Below, piece by piece: positions 35,626 through 44,535 of a DNA stretch of 64,000 nucleotides. The position numbers and the translations under genes are program-made. Position 1 is the stretch's first letter. Each line of letters starts with the position of its first letter. Location: positions 227,601 to 291,600 of the forward strand of contig CALRNL020000002.1 in assembly GCA_943369525.1 (NCBI GenBank), in the 5' to 3' direction. The notes beneath the pieces were generated by a model. That model was not told where the DNA came from and did no database searches. It was given only the letters and a program-made list of their open reading frames with translations. Source of the DNA: BAIKAL-G1 sp943369525. Its GTDB lineage: Bacteria > Cyanobacteriota > Cyanobacteriia > PCC-6307 > Cyanobiaceae.

Positions 35626-36669
35626 TTAGAAGCCGTTTGGCGCCTGGTCCAGCGGCCCTTGAGCCAGGTGATCGGCCAGCTCCAGGGCTCCCCAGCAGGC
35701 GTCCCCCCGGGGCTGCACCAACGCTGCATCGGGCAGTTCCCGGGCCAGGCAGGCGCTAAAGCCCAGCCGGAGTTGGTCGAGGTGCCCCAGGGCGCCGCCC
35801 ACGCCACAGACCCGCGGAGCGGCCAGCTCCAGGGCCCGGGCGATCGCCACCACCAGGCCCGCCAGGGCTGTGGCTGAGGCTCCGATCACGGCCCGGGCAT
35901 GGGGGTCGCCAGCCGCCGCCAGTTGATTGACCACCGGCGCCAGGCGGGCAAAGCCGGCGGGCCCGAACTCCGGTGCCACCACCCGGGCCTTCACGTCCTG
36001 GGCGCTGCGGGCGTCGAGGGCTTGCCAGAGCTGGCGGCGTAGCTCGGTTTCGGCCAAGCGGCCATCGGCCATCTGCACGGCTAGGGCCAGGCCGTCGCGG
36101 CCCAGGTCCATGGCCGAGCCGGCCCCATCGAGCAGCCAGCCCCAGCCGCCGCAGCGGTGCTCGCGGCCCTGGCCGTCCTGGCCCAGGGCGATGCAGCCGG
36201 TGCCGCTGATCACCAGGATGCCGGCGCCCCTGCCGCAGGCGCCGCGCAGGGCCGTGCGTTCATCGCCAGTCACCAGGACGCGCTCGGGCGGCAGGGCCAG
36301 GGCTGCGGCGGCCAGGGTTTGCCCCAGGCTTTGTCCGGGGCTGCCGGCCTCGATGCCACTGGCGCCGATGGCCGCCGCGGCCAGGGGCAGGTGCCGCCAG
36401 GCGAGGGGGAGCTGCTGGCGGGCCGCCGCCAGGCTGGTGGCCAGGGCCGATTGGAACCTTTGCGGGCCACCGGCTGCGGCCAGGTGGCTGACCCCGGCGC
36501 CCTCCCCTTCGGCGAGCGCCTGGAAAGCACCCGCCGGAGCCGGGCCGTTGAGGCCAGGGGCCCCTGGCGCCTGGGCCCAGGCCAGCAGGCAACGGCAGTG
36601 GGTCTGGCCGGCATCAAAGCCTGCCAGCAGGCGCAGTTCCCCCGCCGGGGCCTCGGCTGGGTTTGGCAC
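35626..36669 (-). CDS. BadF/BadG-family sugar kinase (N-acetylglucosamine kinase-like)
   Basis: A 347-residue ASKHA-fold ATPase of the BadF/BadG/BcrA/BcrD family. The phosphate-1 motif is GFDAGQTHCRCLLA, the phosphate-2 region is VLVTGDERTALRGA then GILVISGTGCIALG, and GGWGWLLDGAGSAMDLGRDGL follows. Cyanobacterial members are often annotated as GlcNAc kinases. The start is GTG at 36669, 4 nt after the ictB-type stop, so it belongs to a trmB-ictB-kinase operon. The substrate is inference. Confidence 0.8.
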   Translation of the reverse strand: MPNPAEAPAGELRLLAGFDAGQTHCRCLLAWAQAPGAPGLNGPAPAGAFQALAEGEGAGVSHLAAAGGPQRFQSALATSLAAARQQLPLAWRHLPLAAAAIGASGIEAGSPGQSLGQTLAAAALALPPERVLVTGDERTALRGACGRGAGILVISGTGCIALGQDGQGREHRCGGWGWLLDGAGSAMDLGRDGLALAVQMADGRLAETELRRQLWQALDARSAQDVKARVVAPEFGPAGFARLAPVVNQLAAAGDPHARAVIGASATALAGLVVAIARALELAAPRVCGVGGALGHLDQLRLGFSACLARELPDAALVQPRGDACWGALELADHLAQGPLDQAPNGF

Positions 36670-36673
36670 TGGC

Positions 36674-38026
36674 CTAGGGGGCCTCGCTGGCTTGGTCGAG
36701 CTGGGGATCGGCGCTGCTTGGGGCGCCGTTGCTGCTCACCGCCAGGGTGGCCAGGCAGAACCAGCCGGTGAGTTGCACCTCGGGCCGGAAGAAGATCGTG
36801 TCGGTGGCACCCTGCACGCACAGGCCCACGATCGCGGCCCCTGCCGCCAGGGCCGGTAGGGCGAACGGGCTTTCGCCCTTGAGCTGGGCCCAGCTGCTGC
36901 GCAGGCTGGCCAGCAGCAGGCCCAGGCCCGCCAGCAACCCAGGCACCCCGCCCTCCACCAGCAATTCCAAGGGCACCGAATAGGCGCTCAGGGCATTGAA
37001 GCGGGGCTGTTGATAGAGGGGATAGATCAGGTTGAAGGCGGTGTTGCCCGGGCCGATCCCCAGCCAGGGTCGCTCCTCAATCATCTTGAGCACCGCCATC
37101 CAAACATTGATGCGGAAGTTGTTGGAGCTGTCCTCGCGGCCGGCCACCAGGCTCATGGCCCGGATCCGCAGCGGTTCGATCTGGGTCACGGCCACCACCA
37201 GCAGCGCGGCGGCCCCGGCCACCAGAAGCAGGGGAAACAGGCGGCGCCAGAGCACGGGCCAATGGCGGGTCTGGCGCAACACCAGCAGCAGGCCGATCGT
37301 GCCCAGGCCAGCCACCAGGCCCAGCCAGCCGCCACGGCTGTAGCTCAGCACCAGGGCGGCGCTGCCGAGTACCAGGGCCGTGAGCGCGTAGAGCCGAGCG
37401 GCCCAGCCGCGCCAGCGCAGGAAGGCCACCACGGCCAGGGGCAGGATCGGCAGCAGGTAGCCGGCCAGCAGGTTGGGGTTTTCCAGGGGGCCGTAGACCC
37501 GAATCGTGCCGTCGGCCACGGAGTTGGGGTCGACCCAGCGGGCCAGTTCGCTGGTGTCGCCGTAGAGCTGGCGGATGGCGATCACGGCGCTGGCCAGTTC
37601 CCCGGCCAGCAAGGCCGCCACGATGCGATCCCACCAGCGCGGCGCCTCGGCCAACAGCTCGCGCATCAGGGCATAGACCCCGAGATAGCTGACCAGCTTG
37701 AACAGGCCATGGAGGGCCGCCTTGGGCACGGGTGAAAAGCCCGTGGCCACCAGGGCCACGGCCAGGGCCACCAGGATCCAGGCGTTGATCGGGCCAAGGC
37801 TGCCGCTGCTGGGGCGCTTGAGGGCGATCACCAGCCAGAGCAGGCCACAGGAAAGGATCAGCAGGCTGAGGCCGCCCCGCGCGACCAGGGGCAGGCCCGC
37901 CATCAGGGCGCAGAGCACCAGGCCCGCCAGGCTGCTCAGCCGACTAGCCAGGGGTCCATCACTGCCGCGCGCCAGCAGGCCCTGCCAGCGCAGCAACCAG
38001 GGGGTGGGGGCAGGAGTGGGGGTCAT
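36674..38026 (-). CDS. ictB: IctB-type O-antigen-ligase-like membrane protein
   Basis: A 450-residue polytopic protein with about 11-12 helices and the Wzy/O-antigen ligase-like loop (FRINVWMAVLKMIEERPWLGIGPGNTAFN). It matches cyanobacterial IctB, once proposed to take part in bicarbonate accumulation, though transport has not been shown for the family. The ATG at 38026 overlaps the trmB stop (ATGA), so translation is coupled. Confidence 0.85.
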   Translation of the reverse strand: MTPTPAPTPWLLRWQGLLARGSDGPLASRLSSLAGLVLCALMAGLPLVARGGLSLLILSCGLLWLVIALKRPSSGSLGPINAWILVALAVALVATGFSPVPKAALHGLFKLVSYLGVYALMRELLAEAPRWWDRIVAALLAGELASAVIAIRQLYGDTSELARWVDPNSVADGTIRVYGPLENPNLLAGYLLPILPLAVVAFLRWRGWAARLYALTALVLGSAALVLSYSRGGWLGLVAGLGTIGLLLVLRQTRHWPVLWRRLFPLLLVAGAAALLVVAVTQIEPLRIRAMSLVAGREDSSNNFRINVWMAVLKMIEERPWLGIGPGNTAFNLIYPLYQQPRFNALSAYSVPLELLVEGGVPGLLAGLGLLLASLRSSWAQLKGESPFALPALAAGAAIVGLCVQGATDTIFFRPEVQLTGWFCLATLAVSSNGAPSSADPQLDQASEAP

Positions 38027-38757
38027 GGGCTGCCGGGCGTTGCGGCCGGCTCGGGCGCCGGGGTCGTGGCCGGATTATCGGTGCCCCCGGCCCCGGCCTC
38101 CAGGGCCTGGGGGTTGGGCACGGGTGCTTCGTTGCGGAGGTAGAGCACCCGGTAGACCGGCAGTCCCTGGCCCATCACCAGGCGTTCCCGTTCGGTGGCC
38201 ACCGGCAGGGGGTTGGTCTGGCGCCAGGGGCGGGCGTCGGCTGCGGGTCTGGCAAAGCAGCCGCTGGCCTCCACCACGGCCACCATCGGCTCGATCACGG
38301 CCAGCACATCGCTTTGCAGAAACAGCTCGCGCCCGGGCGCCAGGGCAGCGGCCAGGCTGCAGAGCAGGGCCGGTTGCAGTACCCGCCGTTTGTGGTGTTT
38401 GAGCTTGAACCAGGGGTCGGGGAACTGGATGGTCACCCGCTCGAGCCGGCCGGCTGGTAGCTCGGCTAGCCAGGTTTCCAGGCTGATGTTGGCGTTGCAG
38501 AAGAGGTAGTGAAGGTTGGTCAGCCCCAGCCGCTGGCGATCGGTTTCGGCCGCATCCACCAGCGGCCGGCGGATCTCCACGCCCAGGTGGTTGGTGTCGG
38601 GTTGCTGCTGGGCTAGGGCCAGCAGGAAGCGTCCCCGGGCGCAGCCGATGTCGAGCTGGATGGGCTGACCTGGGCTGGCGAACAGCTCCCCGGGTGGGGG
38701 TAAGGGCCGCTCTAGCTGGAAAAAGCGGCTGAGCGGATTGACGTGCTGACGAACCAT
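38023..38757 (-). CDS. trmB: tRNA (guanine-N7-)-methyltransferase
   Basis: TrmB methylates G46 of tRNA. The 244-residue protein has the SAM-binding motif LDIGCARGRFLLALA, the GVEIRRPLVDAA strand and the substrate motif FPDPWFKLKHHKRR. A Pro/Ala/Thr-rich tail of about 35 residues follows the core. First gene of an operon with ictB and the BadF-like kinase; 4-nt ATGA overlap. Confidence 0.94.
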   Translation of the reverse strand: MVRQHVNPLSRFFQLERPLPPPGELFASPGQPIQLDIGCARGRFLLALAQQQPDTNHLGVEIRRPLVDAAETDRQRLGLTNLHYLFCNANISLETWLAELPAGRLERVTIQFPDPWFKLKHHKRRVLQPALLCSLAAALAPGRELFLQSDVLAVIEPMVAVVEASGCFARPAADARPWRQTNPLPVATERERLVMGQGLPVYRVLYLRNEAPVPNPQALEAGAGGTDNPATTPAPEPAATPGSP

Positions 38758-38763
38758 GCCGGC

Positions 38764-40248
38764 TCAGGCGGGCGGATCGGAGGACGCCCCAGCCTCGCTG
38801 GCCCCGGGGGCCGGACTGGGCACCAGGAAGCCCCAGCTGGCCGTGTAGCCATGGAGATGGGTGGTGCCGGCCACCGGACCGATCTCGCCGTTGCAGAAGG
38901 CGCCGCTGATCGGCAGCGCTGGAAATAACTCGTGGCAGATGCCCACATCACCATCGGGACCGCCGTAGAGGCCCTTGCCCCGGCCCAGGCAGGCGAACAG
39001 CAGGGCCGCCAGGGGCTCGGGCCCGGCCTGGCTCTGGCGCTCCAGCAGCTGTTGCAGCTCCTGGCGGGAGGCGGCGGCATCGCGCAATTGGAATTGAACC
39101 TGCTGGCCCAGTCGCAACCGTTCGGCCACGGCAATGGCGCCGTTGCGGGGATCCACCCCCAGCAGGTTGCGCACCAGGAAGGCGGAGGGGTCGGAGCCGC
39201 CTAGCTGGACATTGCTGCGGCCCACCCCAAGGAAGAGGGAATGGCGCACCAGTTCCCGTTCGGCCGGGCTCAGGGTTTCGAGGATGGTCTGCAGGCAGGC
39301 CACGGGGGTGGCTTTTTTGCTGCCGTTCGCCAGTTCCAGGATCACGTTGCGCTCGGAGCGTTCCACCGCAAACACCGGTCCGATCGGCCGGCAACCCTGG
39401 GCGACCACCGGATCGAGCCGCCAGCTGCCGCCGATCAGGCAGCCCACGGCCCCCTCCACCACCTGGTCATCGAACAGCAGGGAGCCGCCGCTGGCGCTGT
39501 GGGGGCCGGCGATTCCGCCCACCTTGTCCACCTGGGGATAGGCGTAATCCAGGCCGCTGATTAGGTCGTTGATGCTGGGGCAGCCCGGGTCGATGAACAG
39601 CAGCATCGATTCGGCCAGGGTCGGGTCGGCTCCGACCCAGTCCAGCCAGGGCTGGGCGGAGCCATCGAGATCGGGCAATTGCTTGGCGTCGAGCACGAAG
39701 GGCTGCAGGTCGGCGCCCGGCAGTCGCAGCAGGGTCACGGCCAGGGCCGCCTGCTGTTCCAGTTCGTGGGGGAGGCCATCGGCGCCGGTGCCCACCACGC
39801 CGCCACCAACGCAACCGATCCAGTGGCGCGCCTTCAGGCTTTGGCGCAGCAGGGGCAACAGCCGCGGCAGGTCGCTGGCATAGGCGGTGGAGCAGAAGAC
39901 CAGGGCCAGATCCGCCTCGCCACCACCACCGCTCCCGGAGCCGGCCCCGCCGCCGGAGCGCAGCTCGCGGCTGACCGCCGCCGCCGCCCCTTCCAGGGAG
40001 ACATTGCGGGACAGGGCCGTACGGCAACTGGCTTGGGGGGCGGGCCGCCGCAGCCATTGGGCCGGCTGCCAGGCCCTGGCAAACCAATCTTTGGCGGCCC
40101 CTGCGGGACCTGTCCCCGCACGGGGCGAAAAGGAGTTGCTGGCCCCTGCGCCCCCAGGCCTGGCGCCGCCCGGGGCCATGGCTGCGGGGCGAAACTGGCT
40201 AGGCAACAACCCGCCAGGGAGCCAGGGGAAGGGGGAACGGCCTGCCAT
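38764..40248 (-). CDS. FIST-domain protein
   Basis: A 494-residue protein with FIST N (about 85-285; ALVFCSTAYASDLPRLLPLL, GCVGGGVVGTG) and FIST C (about 300-470; ending in GAFCNGEIGPV and TTHLHGYTASWGFL) domains, which are thought to bind small ligands and act in signal input. The first ~60 residues are Pro/Ala/Gly-rich and probably not part of the mature fold, so the true start may be an inner ATG such as that at 40179. It lies 6 nt upstream of trmB on the same strand. Confidence 0.82.
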   Translation of the reverse strand: MAGRSPFPWLPGGLLPSQFRPAAMAPGGARPGGAGASNSFSPRAGTGPAGAAKDWFARAWQPAQWLRRPAPQASCRTALSRNVSLEGAAAAVSRELRSGGGAGSGSGGGGEADLALVFCSTAYASDLPRLLPLLRQSLKARHWIGCVGGGVVGTGADGLPHELEQQAALAVTLLRLPGADLQPFVLDAKQLPDLDGSAQPWLDWVGADPTLAESMLLFIDPGCPSINDLISGLDYAYPQVDKVGGIAGPHSASGGSLLFDDQVVEGAVGCLIGGSWRLDPVVAQGCRPIGPVFAVERSERNVILELANGSKKATPVACLQTILETLSPAERELVRHSLFLGVGRSNVQLGGSDPSAFLVRNLLGVDPRNGAIAVAERLRLGQQVQFQLRDAAASRQELQQLLERQSQAGPEPLAALLFACLGRGKGLYGGPDGDVGICHELFPALPISGAFCNGEIGPVAGTTHLHGYTASWGFLVPSPAPGASEAGASSDPPA

Positions 40249-40292
40249 GGCGGGACCCTACTGCTGCAAAGGCATGGGCCGGGCCACGGATA

Positions 40293-40931
40293 ATGGCGGA
40301 ACCCCGACCCCCGTCCGTGCAGGATTTGCTCTATCGCAGCCTGGTGTGGCTGGACTATCGCCTGGCGGCGGTATTCAGCTTCGGCCTGCCCCTGGTGTTG
40401 TTGATCTGGGCCGCGCTCCGGCGCGACGCCGCCATGGTGCGGTTGCTCACCATCTATTGGAAGGTGGCGAGCCTGCTGCTGATTACGGCCCTGCTGTTCG
40501 CCGACGGGCGTCCCCTGGGCTATTTGCTGGCGGGCCTGGCCCAGCTGCTGGTGGTGGCGTCCCTGTGGTTCTGGGTCGATCTCAATGAGGAGCTGGCCGA
40601 CCAGCCCCCCTGGCGGCCCCTGCCCTTCACCCTGCGGGCCTGGCGTTGGGGGGCCACCGCCTTTGGCCTGCTCGGTTCTGGCCTTAGTGCCACGGCCTTC
40701 GGCTGCTTCAAAGGGCCCGTGACCCGACCCTTTTGTGCCGTCTGGCTGGAGGCCCCCCGGGGCCTGAACCTGCATGTGGATCGAATTTTCTCGTTCCTGT
40801 TTGGCGGCGCCTGGACCAATGCCATCGCCGCGTTTGTGGGGTACCTAGCCCTGGTCGGCTTTGTGGTCGGGTTCCTGCAGTGGCTCCTGGTGCGTCTGCC
40901 CAAGCAGGGCCGTGTCGCCGGCGGCTTCTGA
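40293..40931 (+). CDS. DUF3177 family membrane protein
   Basis: A 212-residue protein with five to six helices (about 25-43, 55-72, 77-95, 118-135, 172-196) matching the cyanobacterial DUF3177 family. Family features include YRSLVWLDYRLAAVF and a C-terminal Gly-rich tail. The ATG is at 40293. It is followed after 4 nt by a second conserved gene, suggesting an operon. Function unknown. Confidence 0.85.
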   Translation: MAEPRPPSVQDLLYRSLVWLDYRLAAVFSFGLPLVLLIWAALRRDAAMVRLLTIYWKVASLLLITALLFADGRPLGYLLAGLAQLLVVASLWFWVDLNEELADQPPWRPLPFTLRAWRWGATAFGLLGSGLSATAFGCFKGPVTRPFCAVWLEAPRGLNLHVDRIFSFLFGGAWTNAIAAFVGYLALVGFVVGFLQWLLVRLPKQGRVAGGF

Positions 40932-40935
40932 ACCC

Positions 40936-41286
40936 ATGGCTCCTTTGGCCGTGGCCGTCCTGCTGGCGGCCCTAGAAGCGATCAGCCGTGACCGCCCCGA
41001 TCGGGTGCTGCGCCTCACGGGCGAGCTGCCTAGCCCTGCAGTGGCTGAGGTCGGGTCCGAAGGCCAGGCCGAGCCAGCCGAACCCTTTGAGCTGCTGATT
41101 TTCCGGGGTTTCTCCAGCAGCCTCAGCCACCCCACCGGCTTTGATCCCGACCAGCCGGCCCTGGCGGCCACCGCCCGCATCACCGCCGCCGAACTCCTGG
41201 CCGGCCCCCTCAATCCCAGCCAGGAGCAGCGCCTGGGGTCTCCCCAGGCCGTGGAGCACTTCCTCGATCCAGGGGCCTGGTTGTGA
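40936..41286 (+). CDS. Conserved cyanobacterial hypothetical protein
   Basis: A 116-residue soluble protein (MAPLAVAVLLAALEAISRD to EHFLDPGAWL) with a conserved-looking core FELLIFRGFSSSLSHPTGFD and PLNPSQEQRL. Start ATG at 40936, 4 nt after the DUF3177 stop. No known catalytic motif. A 20-bp inverted repeat (41290-41333) begins 4 nt after the stop. Confidence 0.75.
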   Translation: MAPLAVAVLLAALEAISRDRPDRVLRLTGELPSPAVAEVGSEGQAEPAEPFELLIFRGFSSSLSHPTGFDPDQPALAATARITAAELLAGPLNPSQEQRLGSPQAVEHFLDPGAWL

Positions 41287-41289
41287 ACC

Positions 41290-41333
41290 CTGGTTGGTTG
41301 GGGCTTGGCCTTAGGCCAGCCCCAACCAACCAG
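41290..41333. terminator. Long inverted repeat between two convergent genes
   Basis: CTGGTTGGTTGGGGC (41290-41304) pairs perfectly with its complement at 41319-41333. The inner GGCC/GGCC pairs around a TTA loop with one bulged base, giving about 20 bp in all. It lies between the stop at 41286 and the ileS stop at 41401. There is no T-run, so it may be a bidirectional terminator or an mRNA end protector. Confidence 0.6.
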
Positions 41334-41400
41334 CCCGCGTGCCGCTCCTGCGGGACAGCCAGGCCGCCCGGACAAGCCCCCCGGATGGCTTTTCCTTGCT

Positions 41401-44400
41401 TTAGCCGTCCAGGGTGCTGCGGCAGCGGCCGCAGATCTGGCCACTGAGGCTGGCCGTGAGCTGGTGGGGGACCACATCGGTTTCGTAATGCCAGCAGCGC
41501 TCGCACTTTTCCCCCTCGGCCCGGGCAATGCGGACGGTCACGCCGTCTTCGCTGGCCTCGGCCAGCAGGGCCGCCGGCGCCTTGCCGCCGAACTGCACCG
41601 CTGAGACCAGCAACCAGTCGGCCAGGTTGTCGACGCTGGCGTGGGGGCTGGCCTCCAGGAGGGCCAGGGCCTCGCGCAGGGGGGCCGTGCCTTCGCCCAA
41701 GGCGATATCCAGTTGCACCTGGGCTTCCAGGGAGGCGCCGATGCCGGTAGGCGTCCCGGGGGCGTCGTCGCTGGTGCCAGCCGTGGCGGGGGCGCCGGCG
41801 GCCTTGCCCCCTTGTTTGCGGCAGGCCTCCAGCTGGCGATTCACCTGGGCCCGCAGGACCAGGATCTGGCCCACGGGGCCCTCCAAGCTGGTGTCGCGCC
41901 AGCTGGACGGCACGGTCGGCCAGCCCCGTTCAAACACCGAGGCTTCCGCCACCGGGTAGGGCAGGTTCTGCCAGATGTCTTCGGCCATGTGACACAACAC
42001 CGGCGCAATCAGTCCAGCCAGCCGCTCCACCACCAGGGCGAGCACGGTCTGGCAGCTGCGGCGCCGGAAGGAGCCGGCGCCACTCACATAAAGGCGATCC
42101 TTGGCGATATCGAGGTACACATTGGAGAGATCCACCACGCAGAAGTTCTGCAGGGCCTGGAAGAAGCGATAGAACTCATAGCTCTCGAAATCGGCATTCA
42201 CCCCATCGATCAGGGTGGCCGTGCGCTGCAGCATCCAGCGATCGAGCAGGGGCAGTTCGCTGATCGCAATGGCATGGCCGCCCTCGGCCTGGGGCCGGGG
42301 ATCAAAATCGTGCAGGTTGCCAAGCAGGTAGCGGGCCGTGTTGCGCACTTTGCGATACACATCCGCCAGCTGTTTGACGATCCCCGGGCCCAGGGGCACA
42401 TCGGCGGAATAGTCCACCGAACTCACCCATAGGCGCAGCACATCGGCGCCATAGGCCGGCTCCTGCTTCTCGTTTTTGCCGCCCTCTACCAGGATTGCCG
42501 GATCGACCACATTGCCTAGGGATTTGCTCATCTTGCGGCCCTTTTCATCGAGCACGAAGCCATGGGTCAGCACCCGCCTGTAGGGGGCGTGGCCGTTGAC
42601 GGCCACCGAGGTGAGCAGGCTGCTTTGGAACCAGCCCCGGTGTTGGTCGGAGCCTTCTAAGTAGAGATCGGCTGGATAGCTGGCCCGGGCGGCGCTGGTG
42701 CCGGGCCCGGCCTCGGGCTCCCCTGCGGCCAAGCCCCCCAACACCCCCGCCCAGGAGGAGCCGGAGTCAAACCACACATCCATGGTGTCGGTACCCTTGC
42801 GCCACAGGTGTGCTTCAGCGGCGTAGGCGGGCGGCAGCAGGCCGGCCTCATCCCGTTGCCACCACACATCCGAGCCTTGCTCGGCGATCAGGGCACTGAT
42901 GTGGGCAAGGGTGTCGGCGTTGACGAGCACCTCGCTGGTTTCGCGGTGATAGAAGACCGGGATCGGCACCCCCCAGGTGCGCTGGCGCGAGATGCACCAG
43001 TCGCCGCGATCGCGCACCATCGCCTCGATGCGGTTTTGACCGCTTTCCGGGGTCCAGGTCACCGCATCGATCGCGGCCAGGGCCTGGGCCCGGAAGCCCT
43101 CAACGGAGGCAAACCACTGTTCCGTGGCCCGGAAGATGGTCGGTTTTTTGGTGCGCCAGTCGTAGGGGTAGCGGTGGGCGTAGCGCTGTTCTGCCAAGAG
43201 GGCCCCCGCTTCCTGGAGGGCGGCGATGATGGCCCCGTTGGCATCCTTGAGCACGTTGGTGCCGGCAAACGGGCCTGCTTCGGCGGTGAGGTTCCCGGCC
43301 CCATCGACGGGACACAGCACGGGCAGGCCGTATTTCTTGCCCGTGTTGAAGTCGTCCACTCCATGGCCGGGGGCGGTGTGGACCAGGCCGGTGCCGGTTT
43401 CGGTGGTGATGTAGTCGCCCCCCAGCACCACCGGGCTGGTGCGATCGAACAGGGGGTGTTGGTAGTGGATGCCTTCGAGCTCGCTGCCCTTGAGGGTCAG
43501 CACGGGTTCGAGACCCAGGCCCAGACTGGTTTCCAGGCTGGTGATCAGCTCGCTGGCAACCACCAGGTGGCTGGGGCGGGCGCTCGGAGCCGCCTCGGGC
43601 CCTTCGCTGGCTAGGGCTGGGGCCTGGGCTGGGGCTGGGGGCGGAACGCTGACCCGGCAGATGGCGTAGTCCAGGCTGCCATTGACTGACACCGCCAGGT
43701 TGGCCGGCAGGGTCCAGGGGGTGGTGGTCCAGATCGCCACCGCCAGCCCGCCCGGGGCCTGGGCCTGGGGCAAGCCCGCGGCGGCCAGCTTCGCGGCCAG
43801 GGCCCCAGGCAGCTCTCGCACCGCAAAGGCCACGTAGACGCTCGGGGAGGTGTGGCCGTCCGGGTATTCCAATTCGGCCTCGGCCAGGGCCGTACGCGAG
43901 CTGGGGCTCCAGTGCACTGGTTTGAGGCCCCGGTAGATATGGCCCGCCAGAACCATCTGGCCAAATACCCCGATCTGGGCGGCCTCGTAGTCCTTGTTCA
44001 AGGTGAGATAGGGCTGGTCCCAGTCGGCCCAGATGCCCCAACGGCGGAAGCCCGTTTTCTGGCCCTCCACCTGTTCGAGGGCGTAGGCATGGGCTTTTTG
44101 GCGCAGGCTGATCGGGGTTAGGGCTTGACGCTCACTGCTGCCCAGCGCCTGCAACACCTTCAGCTCAATCGGCAGGCCGTGGCAATCCCAGCCGGGAATA
44201 AAGCGGGCCCGCTTGCCGTTGAGCAGGGCGTACTTATTGATGATGTCCTTGAGGATTTTGTTGAGCGCATGGCCCACATGCAGGGCGCCATTGGCGTAGG
44301 GCGGGCCGTCGTGGAGGGTGAAGCGCTCGCCGCCCGGGGCCTGGCTGAGCCGCTCGTAGAGCCGCTGCTGCGCCCAGAACACCTGGATTTCGGGCTCTCG

Positions 44401-44511
44401 CTGCTTGGCGTTCGCCCGCATGTTGAAAGGGGTCTGCAGCAGGTTGAGCGTGTCCTTGTATGAGGCCGGTCCCAGCACCGTGTCGCTCCCGTTCAAGTCG
44501 CTCGCGCTCAC
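41401..44511 (-). CDS. ileS: Isoleucyl-tRNA synthetase
   Basis: A class I synthetase of 1036 residues. The HIGH-type motif is PYANGALHVGHALN, KMSKS is in GRKMSKSLGN, and the editing domain lies between them (about 200-420). The C-terminal zinc-binding region has CERCWHYETDVV and CGRC. Start GTG at 44511. A low-complexity insert (about residues 270-320, PAPAQAPALASEGPEAAPSA) sits in the editing region. It follows ycf66 by 24 nt on the same strand. Confidence 0.97.
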   Translation of the reverse strand: MSASDLNGSDTVLGPASYKDTLNLLQTPFNMRANAKQREPEIQVFWAQQRLYERLSQAPGGERFTLHDGPPYANGALHVGHALNKILKDIINKYALLNGKRARFIPGWDCHGLPIELKVLQALGSSERQALTPISLRQKAHAYALEQVEGQKTGFRRWGIWADWDQPYLTLNKDYEAAQIGVFGQMVLAGHIYRGLKPVHWSPSSRTALAEAELEYPDGHTSPSVYVAFAVRELPGALAAKLAAAGLPQAQAPGGLAVAIWTTTPWTLPANLAVSVNGSLDYAICRVSVPPPAPAQAPALASEGPEAAPSARPSHLVVASELITSLETSLGLGLEPVLTLKGSELEGIHYQHPLFDRTSPVVLGGDYITTETGTGLVHTAPGHGVDDFNTGKKYGLPVLCPVDGAGNLTAEAGPFAGTNVLKDANGAIIAALQEAGALLAEQRYAHRYPYDWRTKKPTIFRATEQWFASVEGFRAQALAAIDAVTWTPESGQNRIEAMVRDRGDWCISRQRTWGVPIPVFYHRETSEVLVNADTLAHISALIAEQGSDVWWQRDEAGLLPPAYAAEAHLWRKGTDTMDVWFDSGSSWAGVLGGLAAGEPEAGPGTSAARASYPADLYLEGSDQHRGWFQSSLLTSVAVNGHAPYRRVLTHGFVLDEKGRKMSKSLGNVVDPAILVEGGKNEKQEPAYGADVLRLWVSSVDYSADVPLGPGIVKQLADVYRKVRNTARYLLGNLHDFDPRPQAEGGHAIAISELPLLDRWMLQRTATLIDGVNADFESYEFYRFFQALQNFCVVDLSNVYLDIAKDRLYVSGAGSFRRRSCQTVLALVVERLAGLIAPVLCHMAEDIWQNLPYPVAEASVFERGWPTVPSSWRDTSLEGPVGQILVLRAQVNRQLEACRKQGGKAAGAPATAGTSDDAPGTPTGIGASLEAQVQLDIALGEGTAPLREALALLEASPHASVDNLADWLLVSAVQFGGKAPAALLAEASEDGVTVRIARAEGEKCERCWHYETDVVPHQLTASLSGQICGRCRSTLDG

Positions 44512-44535
44512 GTCGCCTGGGGCAGTTAAGGCCGA

